64,000 nucleotides of DNA from Gracilibacillus dipsosauri (GCF_003176895.1 NZ_QGTD01000008.1:682001-746000); one strand, 5' to 3'. Positions 1-9,071 are shown, numbered from the stretch's first letter. The notes: a model not told the origin generated them from the sequence alone. A program made the numbers and translations.

Positions 1-596
1 GGATAATGATGCTTTTCTCCACCTACAGGGAGGATTTCAGGATTCAACTCTTCTCCATTTAAATATGCTTGCGATTGTGTTTGTAATTCATCGACTGCCT
101 TTGCACCGGCACCTGATACAGCTTGATAGGTTGATACGATAATTCTTGAAAGTCCAAATCTATCTTGAATAGGTTTCAGAGCAGCAACCATTTGAATAGT
201 AGAGCAATTAGGGTTAGCAATGATACCATTATGTTTCTCAATGTCATTCTCATTTACCTCTGGAACTACAAGTGGAACATCTGGGTCCATTCGGAAGGCA
301 CTAGTATTATCCACCACTACTGCGCCTCTTTTTACTGCTTCATGAGCAAGCTGCTTGGAAACAGATCCCCCTGCTGAAAACAAGGCAATTTGTATTCCTT
401 CAAAGCTTTCTGGAGTAGCCTCTTTAACCATGTAGGTTTCTCCTTTAAATTCTACTTCCTTTCCAGCAGAACGTTTTGAAGAAAGCAAATGTAATTCATT
501 TATTGGAAAGTTTTTCTTTTTAAGTGTTTCTAGCATTTTTTCTCCAACTGCACCAGTAGCACCTACTACTGCAACATTATACCCTTTTGTAGTCAT
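1..596 (-). CDS. asd: Aspartate-semialdehyde dehydrogenase, 3'-truncated by the window edge
   Basis: This enzyme makes L-aspartate-4-semialdehyde from aspartyl phosphate with NADPH, the branch point to lysine, diaminopimelate, dipicolinate, threonine and methionine. I translated about 198 codons by hand from the ATG at 596. The N terminus carries the Rossmann motif VGATGAVGE, and the catalytic cysteine is C131 in NPNCST. The C-terminal part lies outside the window. An AAGGGGAC ribosome site precedes the start. It lies 94 bp downstream of dpaB, the same order as the B. subtilis spoVF-asd locus, so it probably supplies precursor for dipicolinate. A weak promoter-like pair (TTAAAG, 17 bp, TAAAAT) in the gap may allow expression apart from sporulation. 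Confidence 0.96.
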   Translation of the reverse strand, partial: MTTKGYNVAVVGATGAVGEKMLETLKKKNFPINELHLLSSKRSAGKEVEFKGETYMVKEATPESFEGIQIALFSAGGSVSKQLAHEAVKRGAVVVDNTSAFRMDPDVPLVVPEVNENDIEKHNGIIANPNCSTIQMVAALKPIQDRFGLSRIIVSTYQAVSGAGAKAVDELQTQSQAYLNGEELNPEILPVGGEKHHY

Positions 597-690
597 TACG
601 ATATGTCCCCTTCCCTATATGTGCATGTTTTTTTGATATTCTTCCCTATTTTAACATAATCAGCGGCATACTTTAATTATTTCATCATAT

Positions 691-1284
691 TTATTCATTT
701 CTTGCAATAATAACTGGTTGTATTTGTTTAAATTCTAAAGCAGTTTCAATCGTTTCAGCTATTTGAGTCATATCTGCAACTAAGGAGTTTGGTTTTTTGA
801 TAGGATCATCCTGACCAAAGGGTACAAAATAAATAAGTTTTGTTGCCATTAATCGCATGAGATTAACGCCATTTAATCCTAATGCATCATTTGTAGACAC
901 TGCTAAAACGACAGGTTTTCCATTTCTAATAGTTGCTTTCGTTGCCATCAACACGGCTGAATCCGTAATCGCATTGGCAAGACGACTCATCGAGTTTCCT
1001 GTTAATGGAGCTAGAACCATGCAATCTAACGGCTCTTTTGGCCCTAATGGTTCTGCGTCTACTATACTTGCAACCGGCTCACGTCCTGTTATTTCCCTTA
1101 GTTTATTCATATGATCATCAGCTTTCCCAAATTTCGTATCTGTCTCTTTAAACGTATTGGAAACAACTGGTACAATCTCGGCACCTAATGCTATTAATTT
1201 TTCGATTTCAGGAAAGACTGCGGCATAGGTACAATGAGACCCAGTTAAGCCAAACCCAATTTTTTTACCTTTCAAATCCACCAT
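691..1284 (-). CDS. dpaB: Dipicolinate synthase subunit B (flavoprotein-like)
   Basis: With DpaA it forms the mother-cell enzyme that makes dipicolinic acid, the spore-core calcium chelator, from the dihydrodipicolinate pathway. The 197-aa product has the family's usual length. It starts KKIGFGLTGSHCTY, typical of a flavoprotein/decarboxylase-like Rossmann fold, followed by VLAPLTGNSMSRLANAITD. The start has a strong AGGAGGT site. Unlike a tightly packed operon, it is separated from dpaA by about 150 bp that contain a weak terminator-like hairpin. asd follows downstream. Assignment rests on family recognition and on the adjacent dpaA and asd. Confidence 0.95.
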   Translation of the reverse strand: MVDLKGKKIGFGLTGSHCTYAAVFPEIEKLIALGAEIVPVVSNTFKETDTKFGKADDHMNKLREITGREPVASIVDAEPLGPKEPLDCMVLAPLTGNSMSRLANAITDSAVLMATKATIRNGKPVVLAVSTNDALGLNGVNLMRLMATKLIYFVPFGQDDPIKKPNSLVADMTQIAETIETALEFKQIQPVIIARNE

Positions 1285-1435
1285 TATGATTACCTCCTAT
1301 AAGTCAATGTTACATGGTGACGAAGCTACAAAAAGTGCTTGCTCACGCTTTTATTAGTGCTAATGCCCATTATATGTTCCTTGTGTTCCATCGGTGACTT
1401 AAAGGTAGGCACTGGTTGTGTTTAAAAGATATGTT

Positions 1436-2311
1436 TCAACTTGTTTCTTCTAACAGTTTTTCAATCGTATTGGCTAATATTTCACCAGCAGTTTTAGGTG
1501 CCACTAATCCCGGCAGGCCGAGTGCGTGAATAGCTTGCATGCCTCTTTTTTTGGCGAAATTGAAATCAATTCCACCCGGCTTCGATGCAAGGTCAATAAT
1601 TAAAGCATTACTGGACATTCTTTCTAGTATCGCTTCATCAACTACTAATGCTGGAATTGTATTGATTAATATTTCACATGAAGCAATTGCTTTTGCACTG
1701 TCTTTTATGGAGCAGGTTTCATATCCCTGTTCATATGCTCGAGAAAGTTCTGTTTCGCTTCTTGAAACAACGGTAACGTTAGCTCCAAGGCCTGAAAATG
1801 TTTTGGCTGTCGTTTTTCCTACTCTACCAAAACCATAAACAAAGACATTTGCATGATGTATGGTTATATCGGTATGTTTTATAGCTAGCATAATTGCTCC
1901 TTCAGCTGTTGGTATGGAATTATAAATCGCAATATCATCGCGTTCCATCAATTTAGTTAAATAAAGATTTTCACACCATGAATCTAATGTTTGGTTTGAA
2001 ATTCCTGTAAAGACGATACAATGCTTCGGTAATTTCTGAAACCATTCCTTAGATAATTGTATTTTGCGATTAGAAAATACAGCTTCCACAAAGCCTTTAT
2101 CATCAATCCCGGTTATTGGTAAAACAATCGCATCATATATAGAAGGGTTCAGCTCGTCGATCAAAGCTTGGCGTACCCCTGTATAACTTTGTTCCACTTT
2201 TTCAAAACCTACGATCTCTATATCTAACCATTCCCATTTATGGAGAGCATGTATCAATGGTAAGTATCTCGCATCACCACCAATAATGGCCATTTTCTTT
2301 TTCTTTTGCAT
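1436..2311 (-). CDS. dpaA: Dipicolinate synthase subunit A
   Basis: This is the NAD(P)-binding subunit of dipicolinate synthase, expressed late in the mother cell in B. subtilis. The 291-aa protein has an N-terminal domain beginning MAIIGGDARYLPLI and a second Rossmann domain around residues 155-165 (VFVYGFGRVGKTTA), as in known SpoVFA proteins. The ATG at 2311 follows GAGGTGAAAGA. A sigma-K-like promoter lies 38-66 bp upstream, which agrees with the sporulation role. A terminator separates it from ymxH. Confidence 0.96.
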   Translation of the reverse strand: MQKKKKMAIIGGDARYLPLIHALHKWEWLDIEIVGFEKVEQSYTGVRQALIDELNPSIYDAIVLPITGIDDKGFVEAVFSNRKIQLSKEWFQKLPKHCIVFTGISNQTLDSWCENLYLTKLMERDDIAIYNSIPTAEGAIMLAIKHTDITIHHANVFVYGFGRVGKTTAKTFSGLGANVTVVSRSETELSRAYEQGYETCSIKDSAKAIASCEILINTIPALVVDEAILERMSSNALIIDLASKPGGIDFNFAKKRGMQAIHALGLPGLVAPKTAGEILANTIEKLLEETS

Positions 2312-2348
2312 TCTTTCACCTCACCAGTCAAAATTCGTCCATCTAACT

Positions 2349-2377
2349 TATTTTATGATTTTGATTTTTAGAAGTGC
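2349..2377 (-). promoter_or_regulatory. Candidate sigma-K promoter for dpaA
   Basis: On the minus strand GCAC (2374-2377) is followed 16 bp later by CATAAAATA (2349-2357). The latter matches the sigma-K -10 pattern CATAnnnTA exactly, and the former contains the short AC -35. The element sits just upstream of dpaA, whose B. subtilis counterpart is known to depend on sigma-K. The motif was seen by eye and no transcript start is known. Confidence 0.6.
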
Positions 2378-2418
2378 TTCTCACCTAGCCTATTAGGCCT
2401 GTTCCCTTAAGAATAAGC

Positions 2419-2464
2419 AAAAGCCCAATAAGATTCACTTATTGAGTGAATGACTTTATTGGGC
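2419..2464 (-). terminator. Intrinsic terminator after ymxH
   Basis: GCCCAATAA pairs with TTATTGGGC, with an additional inner stem (attcact/agtgaat), followed on the minus strand by TTTTGC. It lies between the ymxH stop and the dpaA promoter. Confidence 0.8.
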
Positions 2465-2506
2465 GTGCTATCTTCCTATAAAGATCGTTATCTCCCAAGG
2501 ATTGAC

Positions 2507-2740
2507 TTAATCTGTTTCTACAATAATCATGTCATCTCCGATTTTCTTTATTTGTTTCCAATTAATTCTTGAGTACACTTCTGATTTCTTGAAACCAAAC
2601 ATGCGGTATTGAGGAACAGTGAAGCTTAATATTTGACCGGTTTTCTCATCAATTTCAAGATCTGTTTGACCTAGCACTCCCAATCTAGTTCCTGTTGACA
2701 GATCGATCAATTCCTTATTACTCAAATCATGAAATCGCAT
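2507..2740 (-). CDS. ymxH: YlmC/YmxH-family PRC-barrel sporulation protein
   Basis: This small 77-aa protein of the YlmC/YmxH family is a PRC-barrel-like fold conserved in spore formers. Its molecular function is not established. The sequence has the typical MRFHDLSNKELIDLSTGTRL opening and an FTVPQYRMFGFKKSE segment. I start at the ATG at 2740, which follows GAGGTGAGTTG, rather than at the TTG one codon earlier. The stop of mlpA lies only 27 bp upstream in the same direction, so mlpA and ymxH are probably co-transcribed, as in B. subtilis. Confidence 0.88.
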   Translation of the reverse strand: MRFHDLSNKELIDLSTGTRLGVLGQTDLEIDEKTGQILSFTVPQYRMFGFKKSEVYSRINWKQIKKIGDDMIIVETD

Positions 2741-2767
2741 CAACTCACCTCATATTGTTGATTTTAT

Positions 2768-3982
2768 TTATTTCGGTATTATAACAGCACTGCTCGGCCT
2801 TGATAATGATAGACGATCAATTAAGTCAACTATTTCCGTAATCTCGACTTGATCGATGTCTTGTATAACATCCTCCATCGTATCGTGATTTTTTAACAGA
2901 AGTTCATTTCTTGCATTTCGACTCATCTTACTATTGGTGCTCTCCAAGCTCATCAAATACATACCTTTTAATTGCTGCTTACTATTGGTGAATTCTTTAT
3001 TCGTTATACCATTTGCCATAATATCTTCTAATATTCTATTGATCATTTCACGAACCATTTCTAATTGATTAGGGGAAGTCCCTGCATATATTGTTAGAAG
3101 ACCTGAATCAATAAATGCGCTATGAAAGGAATAGATAGTATAGGCCATGCCATGCTCTTCCCTAATTTCCTGAAAAAGCCGTGAACTCATACTCCCACCC
3201 AAAATATTATTAAAGATTAACAGAGGATAAATCTGGTCACTTTTGGCATTAACTCCTTCAAAGCCTAAACATAAATGGCTCTGCTCCGTGTCTTTTCTTT
3301 TAGAAACCGTTTCTGGAAAAAAGATTGGCTTTGTAACATTCTGGCTAGTTGACTCTACTTCGTTAAAAGTGAATAATTTCTCGATTTCGTAAATGAAGTA
3401 TGCCTCTATATTGCCAACAATGGAAATAACCATATTCTCTGGTTGATAATGCTGCTTGTAGAACGCAAATAAATCATTTTGAGAAAAATGTGTGATCGTG
3501 TCCTTTGTTCCTAGAATTGGATAGGATAATGGATGGTGCTGATAAGTGGATGTCGCTAAGTAATCATGTATAATATCGTCCGGAGTGTCTTCTGTCATAC
3601 TGATTTCTTCTAAAATCACTTTCTTTTCGCGCATAATTTCGTTTTCATCAAACACGGAATGCATCACCATATCAGCTAAAATATCCATAGCAACATCGAT
3701 ATGCTCATCGAGAACTTTTGCATATAGACAGGTATATTCTTTGGAGGTAAATGCATTAATTTCGCCTCCAATTGCATCAAAGGCTTCTGCAATATATTTT
3801 GCATGATATTTTTTTGTACCTTTAAATAACATATGCTCAATAAAGTGTGATATACCATTCATTTGTTTACTTTCATTTCTTGATCCCGTTTTAATCCATA
3901 TTCCAATCGTGATGGACCTTACTGTATTCATTGGCTCTAACACAATTCTTAAGCCATTATTACATGTATGTCGATATAACAA
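2768..3982 (-). CDS. mlpA: M16-family zinc metallopeptidase MlpA (processing-protease-like)
   Basis: Predicted zinc peptidase of the M16 (insulinase/pitrilysin) family. The inverted zinc motif HFIEH (H46, E49, H50) is intact, and a downstream glutamate region (KKVILEEISM) fits the third ligand. At 404 aa it has the length of single-unit M16B peptidases. It begins with TTG at 3982 after GGGGGATTAGGGA; the opening LYRHTCNNGLRIV aligns with the start of B. subtilis MlpA, which supports this codon. The polysaccharide deacetylase gene ylxY, which lies between pnpA and mlpA in B. subtilis, is absent here. Physiological substrates are unknown. Confidence 0.93.
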   Translation of the reverse strand: MLYRHTCNNGLRIVLEPMNTVRSITIGIWIKTGSRNESKQMNGISHFIEHMLFKGTKKYHAKYIAEAFDAIGGEINAFTSKEYTCLYAKVLDEHIDVAMDILADMVMHSVFDENEIMREKKVILEEISMTEDTPDDIIHDYLATSTYQHHPLSYPILGTKDTITHFSQNDLFAFYKQHYQPENMVISIVGNIEAYFIYEIEKLFTFNEVESTSQNVTKPIFFPETVSKRKDTEQSHLCLGFEGVNAKSDQIYPLLIFNNILGGSMSSRLFQEIREEHGMAYTIYSFHSAFIDSGLLTIYAGTSPNQLEMVREMINRILEDIMANGITNKEFTNSKQQLKGMYLMSLESTNSKMSRNARNELLLKNHDTMEDVIQDIDQVEITEIVDLIDRLSLSRPSSAVIIPK

Positions 3983-4096
3983 TCCCTAATCCCCCTGACT
4001 ACTTCACCTCTTGGTTGGCAACTGCTCGGACATATTTAAAGCCATAGTAGTTTTTCTCATCGATATCTCATTTGCTAAAATATATCCTTCATAATG

Positions 4097-4126
4097 AAAA
4101 AAGAAACTGGTTTGCCAGCTTCTTCT
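4097..4126 (-). terminator. Intrinsic terminator after pnp
   Basis: On the minus strand GAAGCTGG, loop CAAA, CCAGTTTC (one G-U pair) is followed by six T residues. It lies immediately downstream of the pnp stop codon. Confidence 0.8.
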
Positions 4127-4129
4127 TTC

Positions 4130-6238
4130 CTATTGATTCTTTTCTTTTTGTTCCATTAACACGGCTTTGCGAGATAAATTAATTCTTCCCTGACGATCAA
4201 TTTCTTTCACTTTTACCATAATCTGATCACCAATAGCGACAACATCTTCCACTTTTCCAATTCTCTCCTCAGCAAGCTCTGAAATGTGAACAAGTCCTTC
4301 TTTGCCTTTAAATAGCTCAACAAATGCTCCGAACTTTTCAATACGTTTGACTGTTCCTAAGTACATTTGGCCAACTTCTACTTCTCTCACAATATCTTCG
4401 ATAATTTTCTGTGCTTTTTTATTCATTTCCGTGTCAGCAGAAGAAATGAAAATGTGACCATCCTGCTCAATATCGATTTTAACGCCTGTTTCTTCAATGA
4501 TTTGATTAATTTGTTTTCCACTTGGTCCTATGACATCTCGAATCTTGTCTGGATTAATATCCATCGTTAGGATTTTTGGAGCATAGTTAGATAGCTCATT
4601 CTTCGGTTCACTGATTGTATCTAGCATATGGGATAAAATATGCATGCGTCCTTTTTTCGCTTGAGTTAGGGCTTCCTCTAGAATTTCTTTCGATAACCCT
4701 TCAATTTTGATATCCATTTGTAAGGCTGTAACACCTTTTTCCGTACCAGCTACTTTAAAGTCCATATCGCCCAAAAAGTCTTCCATCCCTTGAATATCTG
4801 TTAAGATCGTATAATCATCTCCCGACTTTACAAGTCCCATTGCAATACCAGCAACAGGGGCTTTGATCGGTACTCCTGCATCCATCATTGCTAGTGTACT
4901 AGCACAAATACTTGCCTGAGAAGTGGAGCCATTGGATTCTAAGACCTCAGATACGAGACGAATCGTATATGGGAAATCTTTTTCATCTGGTACAACGACT
5001 TCCAGTGCCCTTTCTCCTAATGCACCATGTCCGATTTCACGACGCCCTGGTCCACGAATCGGTCCTGTTTCACCGACACTAAATGAAGGGAAATTATAAT
5101 GATGCATAAACCGCTTGGACTCTTCTGCATCCAGTCCATCTAAGATTTGAACATCTCCAAGTGCCCCTAGTGTACAAATGCTGAGAGCTTGTGTTTGTCC
5201 TCTTGTAAATAATCCAGAACCATGCGTCCTTGGTAATACCCCAATGCGGGAGGATAATGGACGAATTTCGTCAATCTTACGACCATCTGGTCTCACTTTT
5301 TCTTTTGTAATGAGACGACGTACTTCTTCTTTTACAATTTTATCTAAAACATTGGATACTTGCTTTAATTTTTCATCATCTGCCTCTTCTTCTTGATAGG
5401 AAGCAGTGATTTTTTCCTTCACTTGATTAATGGCCTCTTCACGCGCATGTTTCTCCTGCACTTGAATAGCTTCAAGTAGAGGTTTTTTGGCTTTCTCTTC
5501 TACTTCAGACACCACCGCTTGGTCTAGCTCAAATAAAGTAACTTCCATTTTTTCTACAGCCATTGCTTGAATAATTTCTTCTTGAAAAGCTACTAGTCGT
5601 TTAATTTCTTCATGCCCAAACATAATTGCTTCTAACATAATTTCTTCTGGTACTTCATCAGCACCAGCTTCTACCATGTTAATCGCATCTTTTGTCCCAG
5701 CTACGGTTAAATCAATATCACTTTTTTCTCTTTCTTCTAATGTTGGATTGATGACGAATTCACCATCGACTCGACCAATTACTACTCCTGCAATTGGGCC
5801 TCCGAATGGAATATCAGAAATTCCAAGTGCTAAGGATGAACCAATCATTGCAGCCATCTCAGATGGTAAGTTTTGATCCACACTCATTACTGTACTAATT
5901 ACTTGTACTTCATTTCGAAAACCATCTGGAAAAAGTGGTCGAATGGGACGGTCAATTAGCCTTGAAGCTAAAATAGCTTTTTCACTAGGTCTACCTTCTC
6001 TTTTAATAAATCCACCAGGAATCTTTCCAACTGCATATAATCGTTCTTCATAATTAACGGTTAAAGGAAAGAAAGGTAAATCCTTCGGTTCCTTCGAAGC
6101 GGTAGCTGTAGCTAATACAGCTGTATCACCATAGTGAACCATACAAGCACCATTAGCTTGTTTAGCGAGTTCACCAATTTCTACTCGAAAGCTTTGACCA
6201 GCAATCTCTGTAGTAAATACTCTTTTTTCATCTACCAT
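4130..6238 (-). CDS. pnp: Polyribonucleotide nucleotidyltransferase (PNPase)
   Basis: Phosphorolytic 3'-5' exoribonuclease of RNA turnover, and part of the Bacillus RNA degradation machinery. The product is 702 aa and has two RNase PH domains, an alpha-helical linker, a KH domain ([17 protein letters not shown], about residues 557-573) and a C-terminal S1 domain ([20 protein letters not shown]). I use the ATG at 6238, because the upstream TTG at 6259 would place the ribosome site GAGAGGAG inside the coding region. A small stem-loop sits just before that site. The gene has its own terminator, and rpsO, lying upstream, also ends in a terminator, so pnp is probably transcribed independently. Confidence 0.98.
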   Translation of the reverse strand: MVDEKRVFTTEIAGQSFRVEIGELAKQANGACMVHYGDTAVLATATASKEPKDLPFFPLTVNYEERLYAVGKIPGGFIKREGRPSEKAILASRLIDRPIRPLFPDGFRNEVQVISTVMSVDQNLPSEMAAMIGSSLALGISDIPFGGPIAGVVIGRVDGEFVINPTLEEREKSDIDLTVAGTKDAINMVEAGADEVPEEIMLEAIMFGHEEIKRLVAFQEEIIQAMAVEKMEVTLFELDQAVVSEVEEKAKKPLLEAIQVQEKHAREEAINQVKEKITASYQEEEADDEKLKQVSNVLDKIVKEEVRRLITKEKVRPDGRKIDEIRPLSSRIGVLPRTHGSGLFTRGQTQALSICTLGALGDVQILDGLDAEESKRFMHHYNFPSFSVGETGPIRGPGRREIGHGALGERALEVVVPDEKDFPYTIRLVSEVLESNGSTSQASICASTLAMMDAGVPIKAPVAGIAMGLVKSGDDYTILTDIQGMEDFLGDMDFKVAGTEKGVTALQMDIKIEGLSKEILEEALTQAKKGRMHILSHMLDTISEPKNELSNYAPKILTMDINPDKIRDVIGPSGKQINQIIEETGVKIDIEQDGHIFISSADTEMNKKAQKIIEDIVREVEVGQMYLGTVKRIEKFGAFVELFKGKEGLVHISELAEERIGKVEDVVAIGDQIMVKVKEIDRQGRINLSRKAVLMEQKEKNQ

Positions 6239-6258
6239 TATGTATCGTACTCCTCTCA

Positions 6259-6277
6259 AAAAAGCATGAAGCTTTTT
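6259..6277 (-). promoter_or_regulatory. Stem-loop adjoining the pnp ribosome-binding site
   Basis: AAAAAGC, loop TTCAT, GCTTTTT is placed a few bases upstream of GAGAGGAG and about 20 bp from the start codon. It resembles a short terminator or a structure affecting ribosome access. The 320-bp gap between rpsO and pnp otherwise shows only an AT-rich leader, with an extended -10-like TGTTAAAAT about 80 bp before the gene and no clear -35. Confidence 0.4.
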
Positions 6278-6545
6278 CAGACTATCAAAATTAGATAAGA
6301 ACTATAATCAATATCCATTTTAACACTTCGTCCACCATCCGTGTAGTTTGATCTACGAATCCAGTAATATTTTAGACGATAAGGTGTGCTATTAATATAA
6401 TCGACCAAAAATCGTTTTTTTATTAGTAAGTCGTCCAAATATACTCAATGAATGCAGTGCATGTAACCTAAAATAGATAACTAAAACCATAAAGGCGCTT
6501 TGGATGTTCTATTAGCATCTCTAATCAATTCTATTTTTACATACA

Positions 6546-6569
6546 GAAAAAGCGGGATAAATCCCGCTT
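6546..6569 (-). terminator. Intrinsic terminator after rpsO
   Basis: A perfect stem AAGCGGGAT / ATCCCGCTT with a 2-nt centre is followed by TTTT on the minus strand, 11 bp after the rpsO stop. Confidence 0.9.
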
Positions 6570-6579
6570 CTTAACCGGC

Positions 6580-6849
6580 TTATCGACGTAAGCCTAACTT
6601 TTGAATTAAATCACGGTAACGAGAAACATCTTTGTTACGTAAGTAGTTTAATAAATTACGGCGTTTCCCTACCATTTTCAATAGACCACGACGAGAGTGG
6701 TGATCTTTCTTATGAATTCGTAAATGATTATTCAAATTATTAATTTCCTCTGTAAGGACAGCAATTTGAACTTCTGGAGAACCTGTGTCGCTCTCATGTG
6801 TTTTAAATTCATTAATTAGTTCATTTTTACGTTCTTGAGTGATAGCCAT
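6580..6849 (-). CDS. rpsO: 30S ribosomal protein S15
   Basis: Primary 16S rRNA-binding protein of the small-subunit platform. The 89-aa sequence has the family's full length and hallmarks: [12 protein letters not shown] at the N terminus, [29 protein letters not shown] and a C-terminal GLRR. The start at 6849 is set by AGGAGG eight bases upstream; the GTG three codons earlier overlaps that site. It lies between ribF and pnp, and the conserved rpsO-pnp order is kept although each has its own terminator. Confidence 0.99.
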   Translation of the reverse strand: MAITQERKNELINEFKTHESDTGSPEVQIAVLTEEINNLNNHLRIHKKDHHSRRGLLKMVGKRRNLLNYLRNKDVSRYRDLIQKLGLRR

Positions 6850-6972
6850 CCTATTCACCTCCTATAATGTAATGAAACCCCAATCCCCTAGCAATCGTCG
6901 GAGAATTCGAGTTGCCAAGTGGATGGTTCCGTAATTAAGAGTACAACTTTTTAAGCTCAAATGCAAGTATTT
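6850..6972 (-). promoter_or_regulatory. rpsO 5' leader, possible S15 autoregulatory RNA
   Basis: The 123-nt gap between ribF and rpsO contains GC-richer segments able to fold (for example TTGGCAA with TTGCTAG) and a GGGGATTGGGG stretch before the ribosome site. S15 represses its own mRNA through leader structures in several bacteria, including Geobacillus. I cannot match this sequence to a known leader class by eye. Confidence 0.3.
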
Positions 6973-7917
6973 TCAGTCATTTAATGAAAAAAAATGACGA
7001 ACGTTTTTTTCATCTTGACGTATTTGTTCGACAAGCTCTTCTACAGATGAGAACTTAACCTCATCACGAATATAGCTTTTCCAATTCACCTGCAAAATTT
7101 CACCATACAAATTCTGATTTAGATCAAATATATTAACTTCTAGTTTTGGAACAACGATCTGATCCGTAAAGGTAGGATTGTAACCTAAATTTGCCATACC
7201 GTAAAAAACGTTGTTCTCCATTATCACTTCTACTGCATACACACCAACGCGAGGTAAAAAGTAGGGTTCAGTGATTTTGAAATTAGCAGTTGGAAAACCA
7301 ATCGTTCGCCCTCTTTGTTCTCCCCTTACTACTTCACCCACTACAGAGTATGGTCTTCCAAGTAATTTTTCTGTTAATTCAAGATTTCCTTCTTTTAGAA
7401 GGGAACGAATTCTTGTCGAGCTTACCTTTTGATCATGATAGCTTATTTTCTCCACCTTTGTAATTGCTAGAGGCTTGTCTATAAAAGTTTGAATATTAGA
7501 CATGTTTCCTGCCCCTTTAAAACCAAAAGAGAAGTCGTATCCAGCAACAAGATGATCGATATTTAGCCCCACTATAAAATGCTCTAAAAATTCCTTTGGT
7601 GATAGTTGAGATAAGGTTTTATCAAACCTAATAATATAAAGATAATCAACATCTAGTTGTTCCATCAAGCTCTTTTTTACCGTTAATGGTGTCAAATATT
7701 GTACATCTGTCTTTTCTTTTTTTAAGACAACAGATGGATGTGGATCAAAGGTAATAACGGCCGATTTCATGTCTTGTTCCTTTGCTAGTAATTTAGCTTG
7801 ATCGATTACCTTTTGATGGCCAATATGAATCCCATCAAAAAAACCAATCGCAGCAACGGTATTCGGAATCGATTCTTTTTTTAACTTATGTGGATAGGTT
7901 AAAGATATGAGTTCCAT
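6973..7917 (-). CDS. ribF: Bifunctional riboflavin kinase / FAD synthetase
   Basis: Converts riboflavin to FMN and then to FAD. The 314-aa protein has the N-terminal nucleotidyltransferase domain (GFFDGIHIGHQKVI, an HxGH-type motif; later SSTRIRSLLKEGN) and the C-terminal kinase domain (GRTIGFPTANF, then GVYAVEV). I choose the ATG at 7917, placed after GCAGGTGA, over the GTG three codons upstream. It follows truB by about 130 bp with no terminator visible between, the usual truB-ribF (ribC in B. subtilis) pair. Confidence 0.97.
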   Translation of the reverse strand: MELISLTYPHKLKKESIPNTVAAIGFFDGIHIGHQKVIDQAKLLAKEQDMKSAVITFDPHPSVVLKKEKTDVQYLTPLTVKKSLMEQLDVDYLYIIRFDKTLSQLSPKEFLEHFIVGLNIDHLVAGYDFSFGFKGAGNMSNIQTFIDKPLAITKVEKISYHDQKVSSTRIRSLLKEGNLELTEKLLGRPYSVVGEVVRGEQRGRTIGFPTANFKITEPYFLPRVGVYAVEVIMENNVFYGMANLGYNPTFTDQIVVPKLEVNIFDLNQNLYGEILQVNWKSYIRDEVKFSSVEELVEQIRQDEKNVRHFFSLND

Positions 7918-8045
7918 ATCAATCACCTGCTTTCTAATTTTATTTCACCATTATATTACAGGTTTAGGAGATTGAAAAACCATATGAACTTGGAAAAACT
8001 TTTTTATGTACATAGAGTAGCTTTTCTGCAAACAACAATCCGAAT

Positions 8046-8939
8046 TTATTTATTCGAAAATACTCGAGCAGGTTTTATCTCTTTTTGATTCTCATGGATA
8101 TGATAAATAGCAAGAAGCATCCCTTTGTGTTCGATCCGGAAATACTTAGTTTTTGGTGTAGTGGATGGTAACGATAGCTTTTGTCCATTTTTCACCTTTT
8201 TCATTGTCTGCTCATCAACCTCTATAGCATCTAAATGAGCCAACCCGTGTTTTAAAGGAAGTAGCACCGTTTCATTCGTGTCATTTTCTAATTCCTCGAA
8301 AGTCCATGTATCTCCACTAGTAAAATGCCCGCTTCTTGATCGAATTAGGTTGGACATATGTGCAGGGAATTGTAGTTTTTTTCCTAAATCTAGGCAAAGG
8401 GTACGGATATAGGTCCCTTTTGAACAGGTAACCTCGAATTGTATCGACTGGAACTGTCCTTTTTCATCATAGGAAGTAGTTATCAATCTTATATCCTCAA
8501 TACAGACAGAACGCATAGGCCTTTCCACTCGTTCATTGTTTCTGGCATATTCATAAAGTTTTTTGCCATTTACTTTAACAGCTGAGTAATAAGGTACTTG
8601 TTGCTGAATTTTCCCTTGAAAAGAGTCGAGTGTCTCTTCTATCATCGTTGAGGAAAGCTTACTACTAACAGGCTTTCGTTCGATTATTTCTCCCGTATGG
8701 TCCTCCGTTGTTGTGGAGGTTCCTATCGTTGCCGTTGCGATGTATGTTTTAACGGTATCTGTTAAAAATGGAACAATCTTCGTGGCCTCTCCGACACAAA
8801 TCGGTAAAACACCTTCTACCTCTGGGTCTAGTGTCCCGGTATGACCTACCTTTTTCGTTTTAAAAAGCTTTCTAATTTTTATAACACAGTCATGGGAAGT
8901 CATTCCCTTGGGTTTCCATAATGGTAATATCCCGTTCAT
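8046..8939 (-). CDS. truB: tRNA pseudouridine(55) synthase TruB
   Basis: Makes the universal pseudouridine 55 in the T-loop of tRNAs. The 297-aa protein carries the catalytic aspartate D38 in GHTGTLDPEVEGVLP, and the conserved VPYYSAVKVNGKKLYEYAR and CSKGTYIRTLCLDLG segments of the TruB fold. A C-terminal PUA-like part follows. The ATG is preceded by GGAGGTG. A strong terminator upstream separates truB from rbfA, so truB-ribF probably forms its own unit. Confidence 0.98.
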   Translation of the reverse strand: MNGILPLWKPKGMTSHDCVIKIRKLFKTKKVGHTGTLDPEVEGVLPICVGEATKIVPFLTDTVKTYIATATIGTSTTTEDHTGEIIERKPVSSKLSSTMIEETLDSFQGKIQQQVPYYSAVKVNGKKLYEYARNNERVERPMRSVCIEDIRLITTSYDEKGQFQSIQFEVTCSKGTYIRTLCLDLGKKLQFPAHMSNLIRSRSGHFTSGDTWTFEELENDTNETVLLPLKHGLAHLDAIEVDEQTMKKVKNGQKLSLPSTTPKTKYFRIEHKGMLLAIYHIHENQKEIKPARVFSNK

Positions 8940-8965
8940 TCATACACCTCCGTCTTTTATAAATT

Positions 8966-9000
8966 AGAGAAAACCCTTGTTGATCGACAAGGGTTTTCTA
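8966..9000 (-). terminator. Intrinsic terminator after rbfA
   Basis: A long nearly perfect stem, TAGAAAACCCTTGT with ACAAGGGTTTTCTCTA, loop CGATCA. On the minus strand it lies between rbfA and truB and ends the rimP-to-rbfA cluster. Confidence 0.85.
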
Positions 9001-9071
9001 AAATTGAAAGAACGGTAAAAAGTAAAAAGTGGAGTGTTTCGTTTTCTATGCACTCTCTATTTTTTAGATAA

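Noticed and set aside
857-1114. 85-aa plus-strand open frame antisense to dpaB
   Set aside because: It is the mirror of a conserved gene on the other strand, has no recognisable domain or ribosome site, and fits a chance frame.
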